Assembly: GCA_013139935.1 (NCBI GenBank)
Contig: WSZX01000068.1
Coordinates: 1 to 7,589 of the forward strand
Origin: Ardenticatenales bacterium
GTDB taxonomy: Bacteria > Chloroflexota > Anaerolineae > Promineifilales > UBA4811
DNA length: 7,589 bases
Direction: 5' to 3'
In this document: positions 1 through 5,527 of the stretch, one piece after another
Numbering within the stretch: position 1 is the first letter of the stretch
Layout: each line of letters starts with the position of its first letter
The notes under the pieces: model-generated
Told to the model about the DNA's origin: nothing
The model's input: the letters and a program-made list of their open reading frames with translations, nothing else
Database searches by the model: none
Position numbers and translations under genes: made by a program

Positions 1-813
1 ATCGACCGCTCGGCTCGGGCCGGGGATACCCAAGACAATGTCGGATTGGGTCTTGCCCGGGAGGGGGACATAACGCTGCTGCACACCGGTCAAGGGGACG
101 AGCGAGGGAAGTTCGGACGATGGTTTCCGCAGAACCGGGGTGGCTCCCAGCCTCGCATCCAGCTTGCGCACCACGGCCGCCGGGTCCAGGTCGCCGACCA
201 CCGAGATAATCATGCCCCCGGCGCCATAGTGGTGCTGGTGGAAGGAGACGATGTCCTGGCGGGTAATTTCGCTGACTGTTTCCACCGTACCGTCGGCACT
301 CCGGCTGTAGGGGTGGTCAGATGGGTAGGCCAGCTTGAAGAACTCCAGGCGGGCCATGCTCCGAGTGTCGCTGGCCCGGATCTGCAGCCCGGTGATGATT
401 TGACCGCGCAGTTTTTCCAGTTGCTCGGCCGGGAAGGTGGGAGCAAGTAGAGCATCCCTCAGGATATCGAGCAGCAGATCCAGATCCTCTGATAGGCACT
501 GTCCGCTGAACTCGGTGGTGTGCTGGCCGGCGCTGAAGCTCAGACTGGCGCCAATCGATTCCATATCCTCAAAAATCTGGGAAAAGATGCGCTTCCCGGC
601 CCCCCGGAGCAGGGCAGCGGCCGTGAAGCTCGCCAGCCCGGCTTTTTCCGGAGCAGTGTCAGCAGCCCCGGCTCGCAACAGACCATCGATTACAACCGAT
701 GGCGAGGCATGGTTTTCCCGCACCAGGATAGTAGCGCCGTTGTCAAGCTCGTGACGCACGACATCGTGGGGGCCAGGGATGGAGGGGAGGGTGGTTCTGT
801 TCGAGTCAGTCAT
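1..813 (-). CDS. M16B peptidase-like protein, non-catalytic subunit (C-terminus outside window)
   Basis: The frame is open from the ATG at 813 to base 1, giving 271 visible residues of a protein that should be about 420. It is an M16 (insulinase/mitochondrial processing peptidase-like) protein. It opens with the family's LDNGATILV strand and has a DHPY segment near residues 166-169. A KTQSDIVLG strand near 254-262 begins the second half-domain. Where the upstream paralogue has the zinc motif HWTEH, this protein reads SFTAA (residues 62-66), and the third ligand position (142) is Gly, so it should not bind catalytic zinc. M16B peptidases often pair one active and one inactive subunit, and this gene lies 41 bases after the active one, so I infer it is the structural or substrate-binding partner. 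The ribosome binding site is weak (GGTGA just upstream), fitting co-translation with the preceding gene. There is no signal peptide, so it is probably cytoplasmic. The family is clear; the partner role is inferred. Confidence 0.93.
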   Translation of the reverse strand, partial: MTDSNRTTLPSIPGPHDVVRHELDNGATILVRENHASPSVVIDGLLRAGAADTAPEKAGLASFTAAALLRGAGKRIFSQIFEDMESIGASLSFSAGQHTTEFSGQCLSEDLDLLLDILRDALLAPTFPAEQLEKLRGQIITGLQIRASDTRSMARLEFFKLAYPSDHPYSRSADGTVETVSEITRQDIVSFHQHHYGAGGMIISVVGDLDPAAVVRKLDARLGATPVLRKPSSELPSLVPLTGVQQRYVPLPGKTQSDIVLGIPGPSRAVD

Positions 814-854
814 AGCGTCACCATTCTGACGGCTGGATCAAGCCGATTCGTGGA

Positions 855-2204
855 TCAAAGCGTTCCTTCTTCTGTTCCCCGGTCCTTTGGTTTGGAGGTT
901 GACGGCACATACCGGCCGATGGTTCTACGGCGTCGATCAAGGCAGTTAGCTGCCACCCGCGCAACATCGTCCGTGGTGACTTTTTGGAGGTTGGACAGAT
1001 AGTCCTGAAACCAGACGTAGGAACCGGCCGTGATCTCGCTGAATCCCAACCAAGAGCCCTGGCTGGTGACACTCTCGCTGCCAAAGGCAAAAGCAGCCTT
1101 GGCCCGCTTGATGGCCTTGCCCCATTCTTCTTCCGTGACCGGGTCGCTGGTCAGCAGCCGCTCCAGCTCGGCGTCCAGTGCCGTCTCCAGTTCTGCCAGG
1201 TCGCCGCCAGCGCGCAGGGTGGCGCTCACGGTAAACAGGGGGGGATCGATCATAGGGCCGATTCCACCGCCCACGGCCGCGGCCAGTTCTGTCTCGACCA
1301 GGGCTTTGTAGAGCCGAGAACTCTTGTTGGTTCCACCTCCACCTGGCCCGCCCGCGCCTACCAGGGCAGCCGCCAGCACCGAGAGCGGGAAGAAATCCGT
1401 GTCAGTAGCATTGGGAGCATGATACGCGAGCACCAAGTAGGCTGTTTCCCCGTCACCCTCGACGGTCACCTGTCGCTCTCCTCTCTGCTCGGGCTCCGCC
1501 CGATGGACCGGCCGTGGATCGGGGCCCGACTTGAGCGGGGCGAAGAGTTTGGCAATCCGTGCCAACATCGTCTCGCGGCTAAAGTCCCCCACGGCGACGG
1601 CAATGGCGTTGTTGGGATTGTAGTATCGCCGATAGTGCGCATACAGGTCGTCGCGGCTGATCGTTTCCAGGTCAACCATATCGCCTATGACCATGTGTCG
1701 GTACGGGTGAATCCGAAAAGCGGCCGCGTATACCTCTTCTGACAATAGAAACGTCGGGTTGTTCTCGGCCCCCTGCCGCTCGGAGATGATTACCGTGCGT
1801 TCTGAGGAGACTTTATCAGGGTCAAAGAGCGAGTTCACCATCCGGTCGCTTTCGATCTGCAAACCCAGATCGATCTCCCCGGCCGGCAAGGTCTCATAGT
1901 AGGCGGTAAAGTCAGACGACGTAAACGCATTCCACTGTCCGCCGACGCGTGAGATCGCCCGGTCCAGTACTCTGTTGGGGAACCTTGGCGTTCCCTTGAA
2001 CATCATGTGTTCGGTCCAGTGAGAAATCCCAGTTGTGCCCGGCCCTTCATTGCGACTGCCAACGCGGTAGAACACCCAAAAGGTTGCCACCGGAGCGTGG
2101 TGTATCTCTTTGGTCAAGATGGTGAGACCATTGTCCAGAACAGTCCGCGATACCTCGCCGGAGGCCGGTGTGTTGGGTAATCCTAGTGCCTTGTTGAATG
2201 GCAT
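855..2204 (-). CDS. M16B zinc peptidase, catalytic subunit
   Basis: This is a 449-residue M16 family metallopeptidase, normal length for a two-domain M16B subunit. The N-terminal strand LDNGLTILT (residues 23-31) leads to the inverted zinc motif HWTEH at 62-66, where H62 and H66 are ligands and E65 is the catalytic base. The third ligand is E142 in the IISER segment, 76 residues after H66, the spacing known from beta-MPP. IHPYRH (165-170) and SSRLYKAL (295-302) are further family landmarks. A TTG lies 21 bases upstream in frame, but I chose the ATG at 2204 because AGGAG (2210-2214) sits 5 bases before it. There is no signal peptide or membrane segment, so a cytoplasmic site is likely. The next gene encodes a motif-less paralogue, so the two probably form a heterodimer that degrades or processes peptides. 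The natural substrate cannot be read from the sequence. The linker before SSRLY is unusually glycine-rich (residues 283-291). Confidence 0.95.
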   Translation of the reverse strand: MPFNKALGLPNTPASGEVSRTVLDNGLTILTKEIHHAPVATFWVFYRVGSRNEGPGTTGISHWTEHMMFKGTPRFPNRVLDRAISRVGGQWNAFTSSDFTAYYETLPAGEIDLGLQIESDRMVNSLFDPDKVSSERTVIISERQGAENNPTFLLSEEVYAAAFRIHPYRHMVIGDMVDLETISRDDLYAHYRRYYNPNNAIAVAVGDFSRETMLARIAKLFAPLKSGPDPRPVHRAEPEQRGERQVTVEGDGETAYLVLAYHAPNATDTDFFPLSVLAAALVGAGGPGGGGTNKSSRLYKALVETELAAAVGGGIGPMIDPPLFTVSATLRAGGDLAELETALDAELERLLTSDPVTEEEWGKAIKRAKAAFAFGSESVTSQGSWLGFSEITAGSYVWFQDYLSNLQKVTTDDVARVAANCLDRRRRTIGRYVPSTSKPKDRGTEEGTL

Positions 2205-2209
2205 TCGTG

Positions 2210-2214
2210 CTCCT
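2210..2214 (-). promoter_or_regulatory. Shine-Dalgarno site deciding the M16 start
   Basis: On the minus strand AGGAG precedes the ATG at 2204 by 5 bases. It lies inside what would be coding sequence if the in-frame TTG at 2225 were used, and the TTG has no comparable site. This supports the shorter 449-residue protein. Confidence 0.7.
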
Positions 2215-2243
2215 GTGATCGTCAAGCTTGATTCCAGCGGCGG

Positions 2244-2271
2244 ATTATAACTACTTTGGTTGGTCTCGCAA
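2244..2271 (-). promoter_or_regulatory. Putative sigma70-type promoter for the M16 gene pair
   Basis: On the minus strand a perfect TATAAT (2249 to 2244) is preceded, after a 16-base spacer, by TTGCGA (2271 to 2266), which matches four of six positions of the -35 consensus. Transcription would start near 2237, leaving a leader of about 33 bases that contains the AGGAG site. This suggests the M16 pair has its own promoter, separate from the PKD/CAP gene upstream. It is a consensus match only. Confidence 0.5.
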
Positions 2272-2397
2272 CAGGCGGTTCCGATGGCGGCCGCCCATCA
2301 TGGAGCGCATCCACTGTAGCGCGCGGCGATTATCCTGGGCCTGATCTTGCCCGCTTGGCCGACCAGGACGGCCGAACCTGTGGCGGTGAAGCATCAT
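2251..2397 (-). CDS. Doubtful small basic ORF (48 codons) in the spacer before M16
   Basis: An ATG-ATG at 2397 opens a 48-codon frame ending in TAG at 2251, just before the TATAAT assigned to the M16 promoter. The product would be rich in Arg, Gln and Met (for example ALQWMRSMMGGRHRNR) with no recognisable domain. The frame stays open upstream of the ATG to a TGA near 2456 without another usual start codon. No Shine-Dalgarno sequence precedes the ATG. GC-rich DNA produces such frames by chance, so I list it only as a candidate. A real small basic protein or a gene remnant are the alternatives. Confidence 0.15.
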   Translation of the reverse strand: MMLHRHRFGRPGRPSGQDQAQDNRRALQWMRSMMGGRHRNRLLRDQPK

Positions 2398-2525
2398 GCG
2401 ACAGCGGCGAAAGAGGGCAGATGGGTTTGGCTGACCGGCAGGCTGGAAGGAGACTCATCAGCTCAAGCCCGGGACTTTCCGGCTCTGCAACGCACTGACA
2501 GGAGGCCAGCCATCGCCGCGGATAT

Positions 2526-4280
2526 CTATTCGGTGGTACGGCTCACGGGGGGCAGGCTGCTGCCGAAATCGATCGTCCAGTAATGGACACTCGGGGCATC
2601 AGGGTTGTAGCTGTAGGCGCCACCTAACTCGGTGGCTACCGTGGATAGAACAATCACGCGGTGGGGGGGGCTGGTCATCCACCAGGCAACAGCGCTGGCA
2701 ATTTCGTCAAACCCCCACGCAGTACACTCACCGGCATAGTCACCCGTGTAGCTGGCCTGGCGAAAACGGTCTATCGGGCGACTGCCGTTAGAGCCGAGAT
2801 GTCCGGTGAACCACTGAGTTGCCATATCATCGCTGTGATGCTGAGCAGAGCGGACGAGTTGATCCGACCAGGTCAATAGCGGCAAGCCGGCAGCCTGGCG
2901 TTCCGCATTGATCGCCTGAAGTATTTCCCGGGCCAGAGGATCGGCCGGGAGGGCGGTATCCGGCTCTGGTTCGGGGGTTTCCACAGCGGTTGCGGCCTCT
3001 TCATCTGGCTCTGCTTCCGGGAGCGGTTCGGACAACTGCGCGCCATTCGACACCAGCGGAAGGTATAGCTGGTAGGGTGAGACGCGCAGTGCGAGCGTGT
3101 CCAAGGCGACGCCGTAGGCGTTGCTGACCGCCAATGTCACCGAATAGCTGCCGGGAGCCCCGTAACTGTGGGCCACAAAGCCGTGGCTGGCGCTGTTGCC
3201 ATCGCCGAAATCCCAATAGTAGGTCATCACCTCTGGAGCGGACGTCAGAGCGGTGAATGCGACGAGTTCACCCACCGAGACGTGAGGCTGGGCGACCTGG
3301 ATCGATGCGAGCGGCGGATAGTCGACCGCCAGGAGGCTGGATGACTGAAAGGATGCTGCGCCCTCGCCCAGCACGCGGGTGACGGTATAGAGACCCGGTT
3401 GCTGGTAGATATGCATCGGGTTTGCCCCATCGGCCGTGACTCCGTCTCCGAAATCCCAGAACGGGGTGACAGAGACAGTTTCTGATGATCTGAAATAGAC
3501 CGGCTGCCCCACGGCCGGGGTGTCATCGCTGACCAGGATGTCCTGGCGGGACGATGGCTCGGGGGTAGGAGAGGCAACGGCGAGGGTCCGGGCCACAGAG
3601 TTGGCCCCCATGGGGTTGGCGGTGGTGAGGCGGACGGTGTATTGGCCGCCGGCCGGGTAGGTATGAATGGGGTTCTGCTCGGCCGAGGTGGCTCCATCAC
3701 CGAATTCCCACCAGGTGCTTAGCGGGCCAACCCCCTGGCTCAAGTCGGTGAACTGGATCGTCGGGGCCGGGTCAAGCCCGGCCGAGTAGGTAAATGCGGC
3801 CGCGGGGAGCGTCCCCACCCATCCCGTGGCCGACAGATGAACAAGCTGGAATCCATCGTCCAATGCAACATAGGCGGCCAACCGGCCATCTGAGCGCGGT
3901 TCGAGCGGAGCAAGGCCGGAGAACGCAAGTGTGTAGGTGCTGTGTGCTGCCACATCACCCGTCCAATGGACGTCTCCGGACCGCAAATTGTAAGAGGCGC
4001 CGACAGGCAGCGCCGGCATAGCCAACTCCACGCCCGGCGGCAGATTGGCGCTGATGGTGACCCGGTGGTCCGCCTCTCCCGAGTTATGCAGCGTGAGGGT
4101 GTAGGTAAGAGGCTCGCCAGGGAAGACGGCCGGCGGTTGGACAGCCCACTGCGCGCTGATGGGCGAGTCGGGTTTGCCATTGTCTGCGTGCGCGGCCGCG
4201 GCCGGCAGGGCCAGCCAGATGGCCAAGCCGACGACGCGCCAACACCAGGAAAAGCTGAACGATTTCATCCTTGTTCGCAT
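2526..4280 (-). CDS. Secreted multi-domain protein: DUF11-like, three PKD domains, C-terminal CAP/SCP domain
   Basis: This is a 584-residue exported protein, numbered from the ATG at 4280. A signal peptide fills residues 1-33: basic MRTRMK, a hydrophobic core and an AAAAHA cleavage region. Residues about 48-125 resemble DUF11. Three PKD domains follow (about 163-235, 245-319, 323-400), marked by WEFGDG, WDFGDG and WDFGDG. YLPLV lies at 406-410, then an acidic Pro/Glu linker to about 448. A YkwD-like CAP domain spans about 449-574, with AINAER, GHLG (H494), GEC (E518), SPPHR (H540) and a YWTIDFG strand. PKD folds usually mediate protein or polysaccharide contacts; bacterial CAP domains are extracellular and of mostly unknown activity. 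I infer a cell-surface or matrix protein. Start choice is uncertain: a GTG at 4286 and ATG at 4268 are in frame, and none has a good Shine-Dalgarno site. In the CAP domain the usual GEN is GEC. The gene stands alone between two spacers. Confidence 0.9.
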   Translation of the reverse strand: MRTRMKSFSFSWCWRVVGLAIWLALPAAAAHADNGKPDSPISAQWAVQPPAVFPGEPLTYTLTLHNSGEADHRVTISANLPPGVELAMPALPVGASYNLRSGDVHWTGDVAAHSTYTLAFSGLAPLEPRSDGRLAAYVALDDGFQLVHLSATGWVGTLPAAAFTYSAGLDPAPTIQFTDLSQGVGPLSTWWEFGDGATSAEQNPIHTYPAGGQYTVRLTTANPMGANSVARTLAVASPTPEPSSRQDILVSDDTPAVGQPVYFRSSETVSVTPFWDFGDGVTADGANPMHIYQQPGLYTVTRVLGEGAASFQSSSLLAVDYPPLASIQVAQPHVSVGELVAFTALTSAPEVMTYYWDFGDGNSASHGFVAHSYGAPGSYSVTLAVSNAYGVALDTLALRVSPYQLYLPLVSNGAQLSEPLPEAEPDEEAATAVETPEPEPDTALPADPLAREILQAINAERQAAGLPLLTWSDQLVRSAQHHSDDMATQWFTGHLGSNGSRPIDRFRQASYTGDYAGECTAWGFDEIASAVAWWMTSPPHRVIVLSTVATELGGAYSYNPDAPSVHYWTIDFGSSLPPVSRTTE

Positions 4281-4295
4281 GCCCACCAGTTTCTC

Positions 4296-4324
4296 AGTTT
4301 ACCATTGGTGCAATGAAAGAGCAA
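4296..4324 (-). promoter_or_regulatory. Putative extended -10 promoter of the PKD/CAP gene
   Basis: On the minus strand TTGCTC (4324 to 4319) and TAAACT (4301 to 4296) are separated by 17 bases, and TGG directly before the -10 makes it an extended -10 type. The predicted start of transcription (about 4289) is only a few bases before the in-frame GTG at 4286 and about 9 before the ATG at 4280. The message would therefore be leaderless or nearly so, consistent with the missing Shine-Dalgarno site. Confidence 0.4.
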
Positions 4325-4366
4325 ATGGAAGAGGTGAGGGTGTGGAAAAAGAGTCGCTCGCCGGGC

Positions 4367-4403
4367 GGGGGAGACTGGGGTGAAAAGCGCCCCAATCTCC
4401 CCC
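4367..4403. repeat. Strong inverted repeat (14-bp stem, one mismatch), terminator-like
   Basis: GGGGGAGACTGGGG (4367-4380) pairs with CCCCAATCTCCCCC (4390-4403) across a 9-base loop, with one mismatch. It lies downstream of the HAD gene and upstream of the PKD/CAP promoter, where an operon terminator would be expected. The T-run on the minus strand (4346-4350) begins about 16 bases after the stem rather than directly after it, so a classical intrinsic terminator is uncertain. A regulatory or RNA-stabilising hairpin is the alternative. Confidence 0.5.
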
Positions 4404-4451
4404 TACCAGTTTCCCTTTCACGGCGCGGAACCGCAGAGGGAACGGCATCTT

Positions 4452-4488
4452 GTCTGTTTTTCGACACCGCCAGGGGTGGAAAAAGGAC
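4452..4488. repeat. Imperfect inverted repeat with T5/A5 outer arms
   Basis: GTCTGTTTTTCGACACC pairs imperfectly with the sequence GGGGTGGAAAAAGGAC, centred near 4470, giving roughly 12 paired positions with two mismatches and a 4-base loop, plus outer GTC/GAC. The T-tract is on the 5' side and the A-tract on the 3' side on both strands, which is the wrong polarity for an intrinsic terminator. It could be an operator or a structured RNA end; its role is unknown. Confidence 0.35.
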
Positions 4489-4523
4489 CCGTCACGGAGG
4501 GCGAGAGACAGGTGGTGGATTCA

Positions 4524-5012
4524 CTAGGTTCGCAGGGTGGCACGGAGCCGGTCAGGGCGCAGGAGCAGATCCAGCGCATCATTGATATTGGCGCAGAGAA
4601 GATCGGCGGCGGATAGAGCCTGGGTTGCCAATCCTTCCGGGCCGAGCACAGCGATTCCCAAGGCGGCTGCCCGGATCATGCCGGCGTCGTTGTTGCCGTT
4701 GCCGATGGCCGCGACGTTCTGTGCGCCCAACTCTTCCACGAATTGGGCCTTGGCCATCAGTTGAGTGGCACCAGAGTCCGGGGAAGCCGGTGGCAGGATT
4801 GTGGCGGCGAGGCCCAGGTGGCGGTCGATATCTCTCTGCCGGCCGTGAGTGTCGGCCGTTAGCAGATGGATCTGCATCCGCTCCTGTAGCGCAGCCAACT
4901 GGCCAGCAACATCTGGGAGCAGGTTTCCATCCAGGGCCAAGGTACCGTTCACGTCCAATACCAGGTGCTCAAGGCGTAAGGTCTCTGCAGCGGGAATGTC
5001 GATCTCTATCAT
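4524..5012 (-). CDS. Small HAD-superfamily protein, soluble P-type ATPase-like phosphatase
   Basis: This 162-residue cytoplasmic protein has only the HAD core and no cap domain, the size of the 'soluble P-type ATPase' group (COG4087-like). Motif I is LVLDVNGTLA, with D20 as the phosphoryl-accepting Asp. Motif II is LLTADTHG (T52), the motif III Lys is probably K88, and motif IV is IGNGNNDAGM (103-112), close to the GDGxND loop of P-type ATPases. N22 replaces the second Asp that HAD phosphatases use as general acid/base, and P-type ATPases (DKTGT) also lack that Asp. Activity is therefore plausible but its type is uncertain: slow phosphatase, phosphotransfer or regulatory. The ATG overlaps the DUF402 stop in an ATGA, and two purine-rich sites (GGAGG, AAGGAA) lie 4-10 bases upstream inside the DUF402 gene, so the two are co-translated. 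I infer it acts on a phosphorylated compound handled by this operon. Confidence 0.87.
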   Translation of the reverse strand: MIEIDIPAAETLRLEHLVLDVNGTLALDGNLLPDVAGQLAALQERMQIHLLTADTHGRQRDIDRHLGLAATILPPASPDSGATQLMAKAQFVEELGAQNVAAIGNGNNDAGMIRAAALGIAVLGPEGLATQALSAADLLCANINDALDLLLRPDRLRATLRT

Positions 5013-5527
5013 GGGTTCCTTTCCTCCGGGGTGCGCCAGTTACCTTTGCTCATCCAGCGAGGCAGTTTACCGGTCTGGGCCAGGTTCTGCAACTCGCGCA
5101 GAGCAGCGAGGGCCGACTCGCGCTCGTTCTGGTCCAGCGCCAGGGCATCGAACTCATCCCGATCAAGAAGGATGGCCTGACCCTCGGGCTCGATCAGAAG
5201 GTCCAAGGCCAGGTCATCGGCGGCGACGCTCCCGCCCGTAATCCGGGCCGGCCGGGTGATGTTGCAGTACCAGCACTTGAAGCGGCCGTCGTTCGCATCA
5301 TAGACCTCAAAGATATTGTACCAACGGCCGGCGTCATAGTGCTCCACGAACCGGTCGCCTGGATTGAAGGTGACGGGCCCTACGGCTACCGGCCCTCGAT
5401 CGAAGAAGGCCTCCAGGATGACTTGCGAACCGGCTCGGGCCAGAACCCGGCCGGAGTAGCTGACAACGGTCCGGCCGAGGGCGTCCAGCTTGTGAACGGT
5501 GATTGAGGGGCCGGGCAGACGAGTCAC
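5009..5527 (-). CDS. DUF402 family protein (Ntdp/FomD-like nucleotide or pyrophosphate hydrolase)
   Basis: This is a 172-residue protein of the DUF402 family. The signature is nearly complete: GDRFVEHY (57-64), RWYNIFEVYD (68-77), KCWYCNITRPA (84-94), then the acidic stretch DDLALDLLIEPEG (104-116) and the DRDEF segment (122-126). Characterised relatives are metal-dependent hydrolases of nucleoside di/triphosphates (staphylococcal Ntdp) or of a CMP-phosphonate conjugate (FomD). The conserved acidic residues here are the likely metal ligands. The actual substrate is unknown. The start is GTG at 5527, overlapping the ATPase stop as GTGA, with GAGAG just upstream; the end overlaps the HAD start as ATGA. 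This places it between a transporter ATPase and a phosphatase-like protein, so hydrolysis of an imported or recycled phosphate ester is a reasonable inference. No signal peptide or membrane segment was seen. One family position that is usually Gly (KGWYCN) is Cys here. Confidence 0.92.
   Translation of the reverse strand: MTRLPGPSITVHKLDALGRTVVSYSGRVLARAGSQVILEAFFDRGPVAVGPVTFNPGDRFVEHYDAGRWYNIFEVYDANDGRFKCWYCNITRPARITGGSVAADDLALDLLIEPEGQAILLDRDEFDALALDQNERESALAALRELQNLAQTGKLPRWMSKGNWRTPEERNP

Larger units (their letters stand above)
2205..2525. other. Intergenic spacer between the PKD/CAP gene and the M16 pair
   Basis: This 321-base gap holds the putative M16 promoter and Shine-Dalgarno site at its low-coordinate end and the doubtful 48-codon ORF in the middle. 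It also has short imperfect hairpins, AGCC(C)GG/CCGGCT at about 2465-2483 and GGCCG/CGGCC at about 2358-2374. Neither is followed by a T-tract in the minus direction, so I do not call a terminator for the PKD/CAP gene. CGGCCG occurs twice. No RNA gene was recognised. Confidence 0.6.

Noticed and set aside
984..1742. Plus-strand open frame of 252 codons
   Set aside because: It is fully antisense to the catalytic M16 gene, has no recognisable domain, and the minus-strand frame carries the HxxEH motif.
2205..2225. TTG at 2225 as an earlier start for the M16 gene
   Set aside because: The ATG at 2204 has AGGAG at a 5-base spacing and lies just before the conserved region; the TTG lacks such a site.
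3044..3070. Sortase (LPxTG) anchor at YLPLV in the PKD/CAP protein
   Set aside because: The residues are YLPLVSNG with no Thr-Gly, and they are followed by a linker and a CAP domain, not a hydrophobic tail.
3195..3720. DNA-level repeats in the PKD region
   Set aside because: The similar blocks near 3200, 3450 and 3700 simply encode the WDFGDG/WEFGDG core of each PKD domain. They are diverged protein repeats, not a mobile or CRISPR-type array.
4452..4488. Intrinsic terminator at the T5/A5 inverted repeat
   Set aside because: The T-run is on the 5' side and the A-run on the 3' side on both strands, the reverse of a terminator.
4287..4523. TPP or other riboswitch, or small RNA, in the spacer
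   Set aside because: I looked for conserved thi-box-like segments and saw none. Only the two hairpins are evident, and the HAD operon's own leader is outside the window.
4625..5506. Plus-strand open frame of 293 codons
   Set aside because: It lies antisense to the HAD and DUF402 genes, whose motifs are clear. Its translation is Arg/Pro/Gly-rich with no domain, typical of an antisense shadow in GC-rich DNA.
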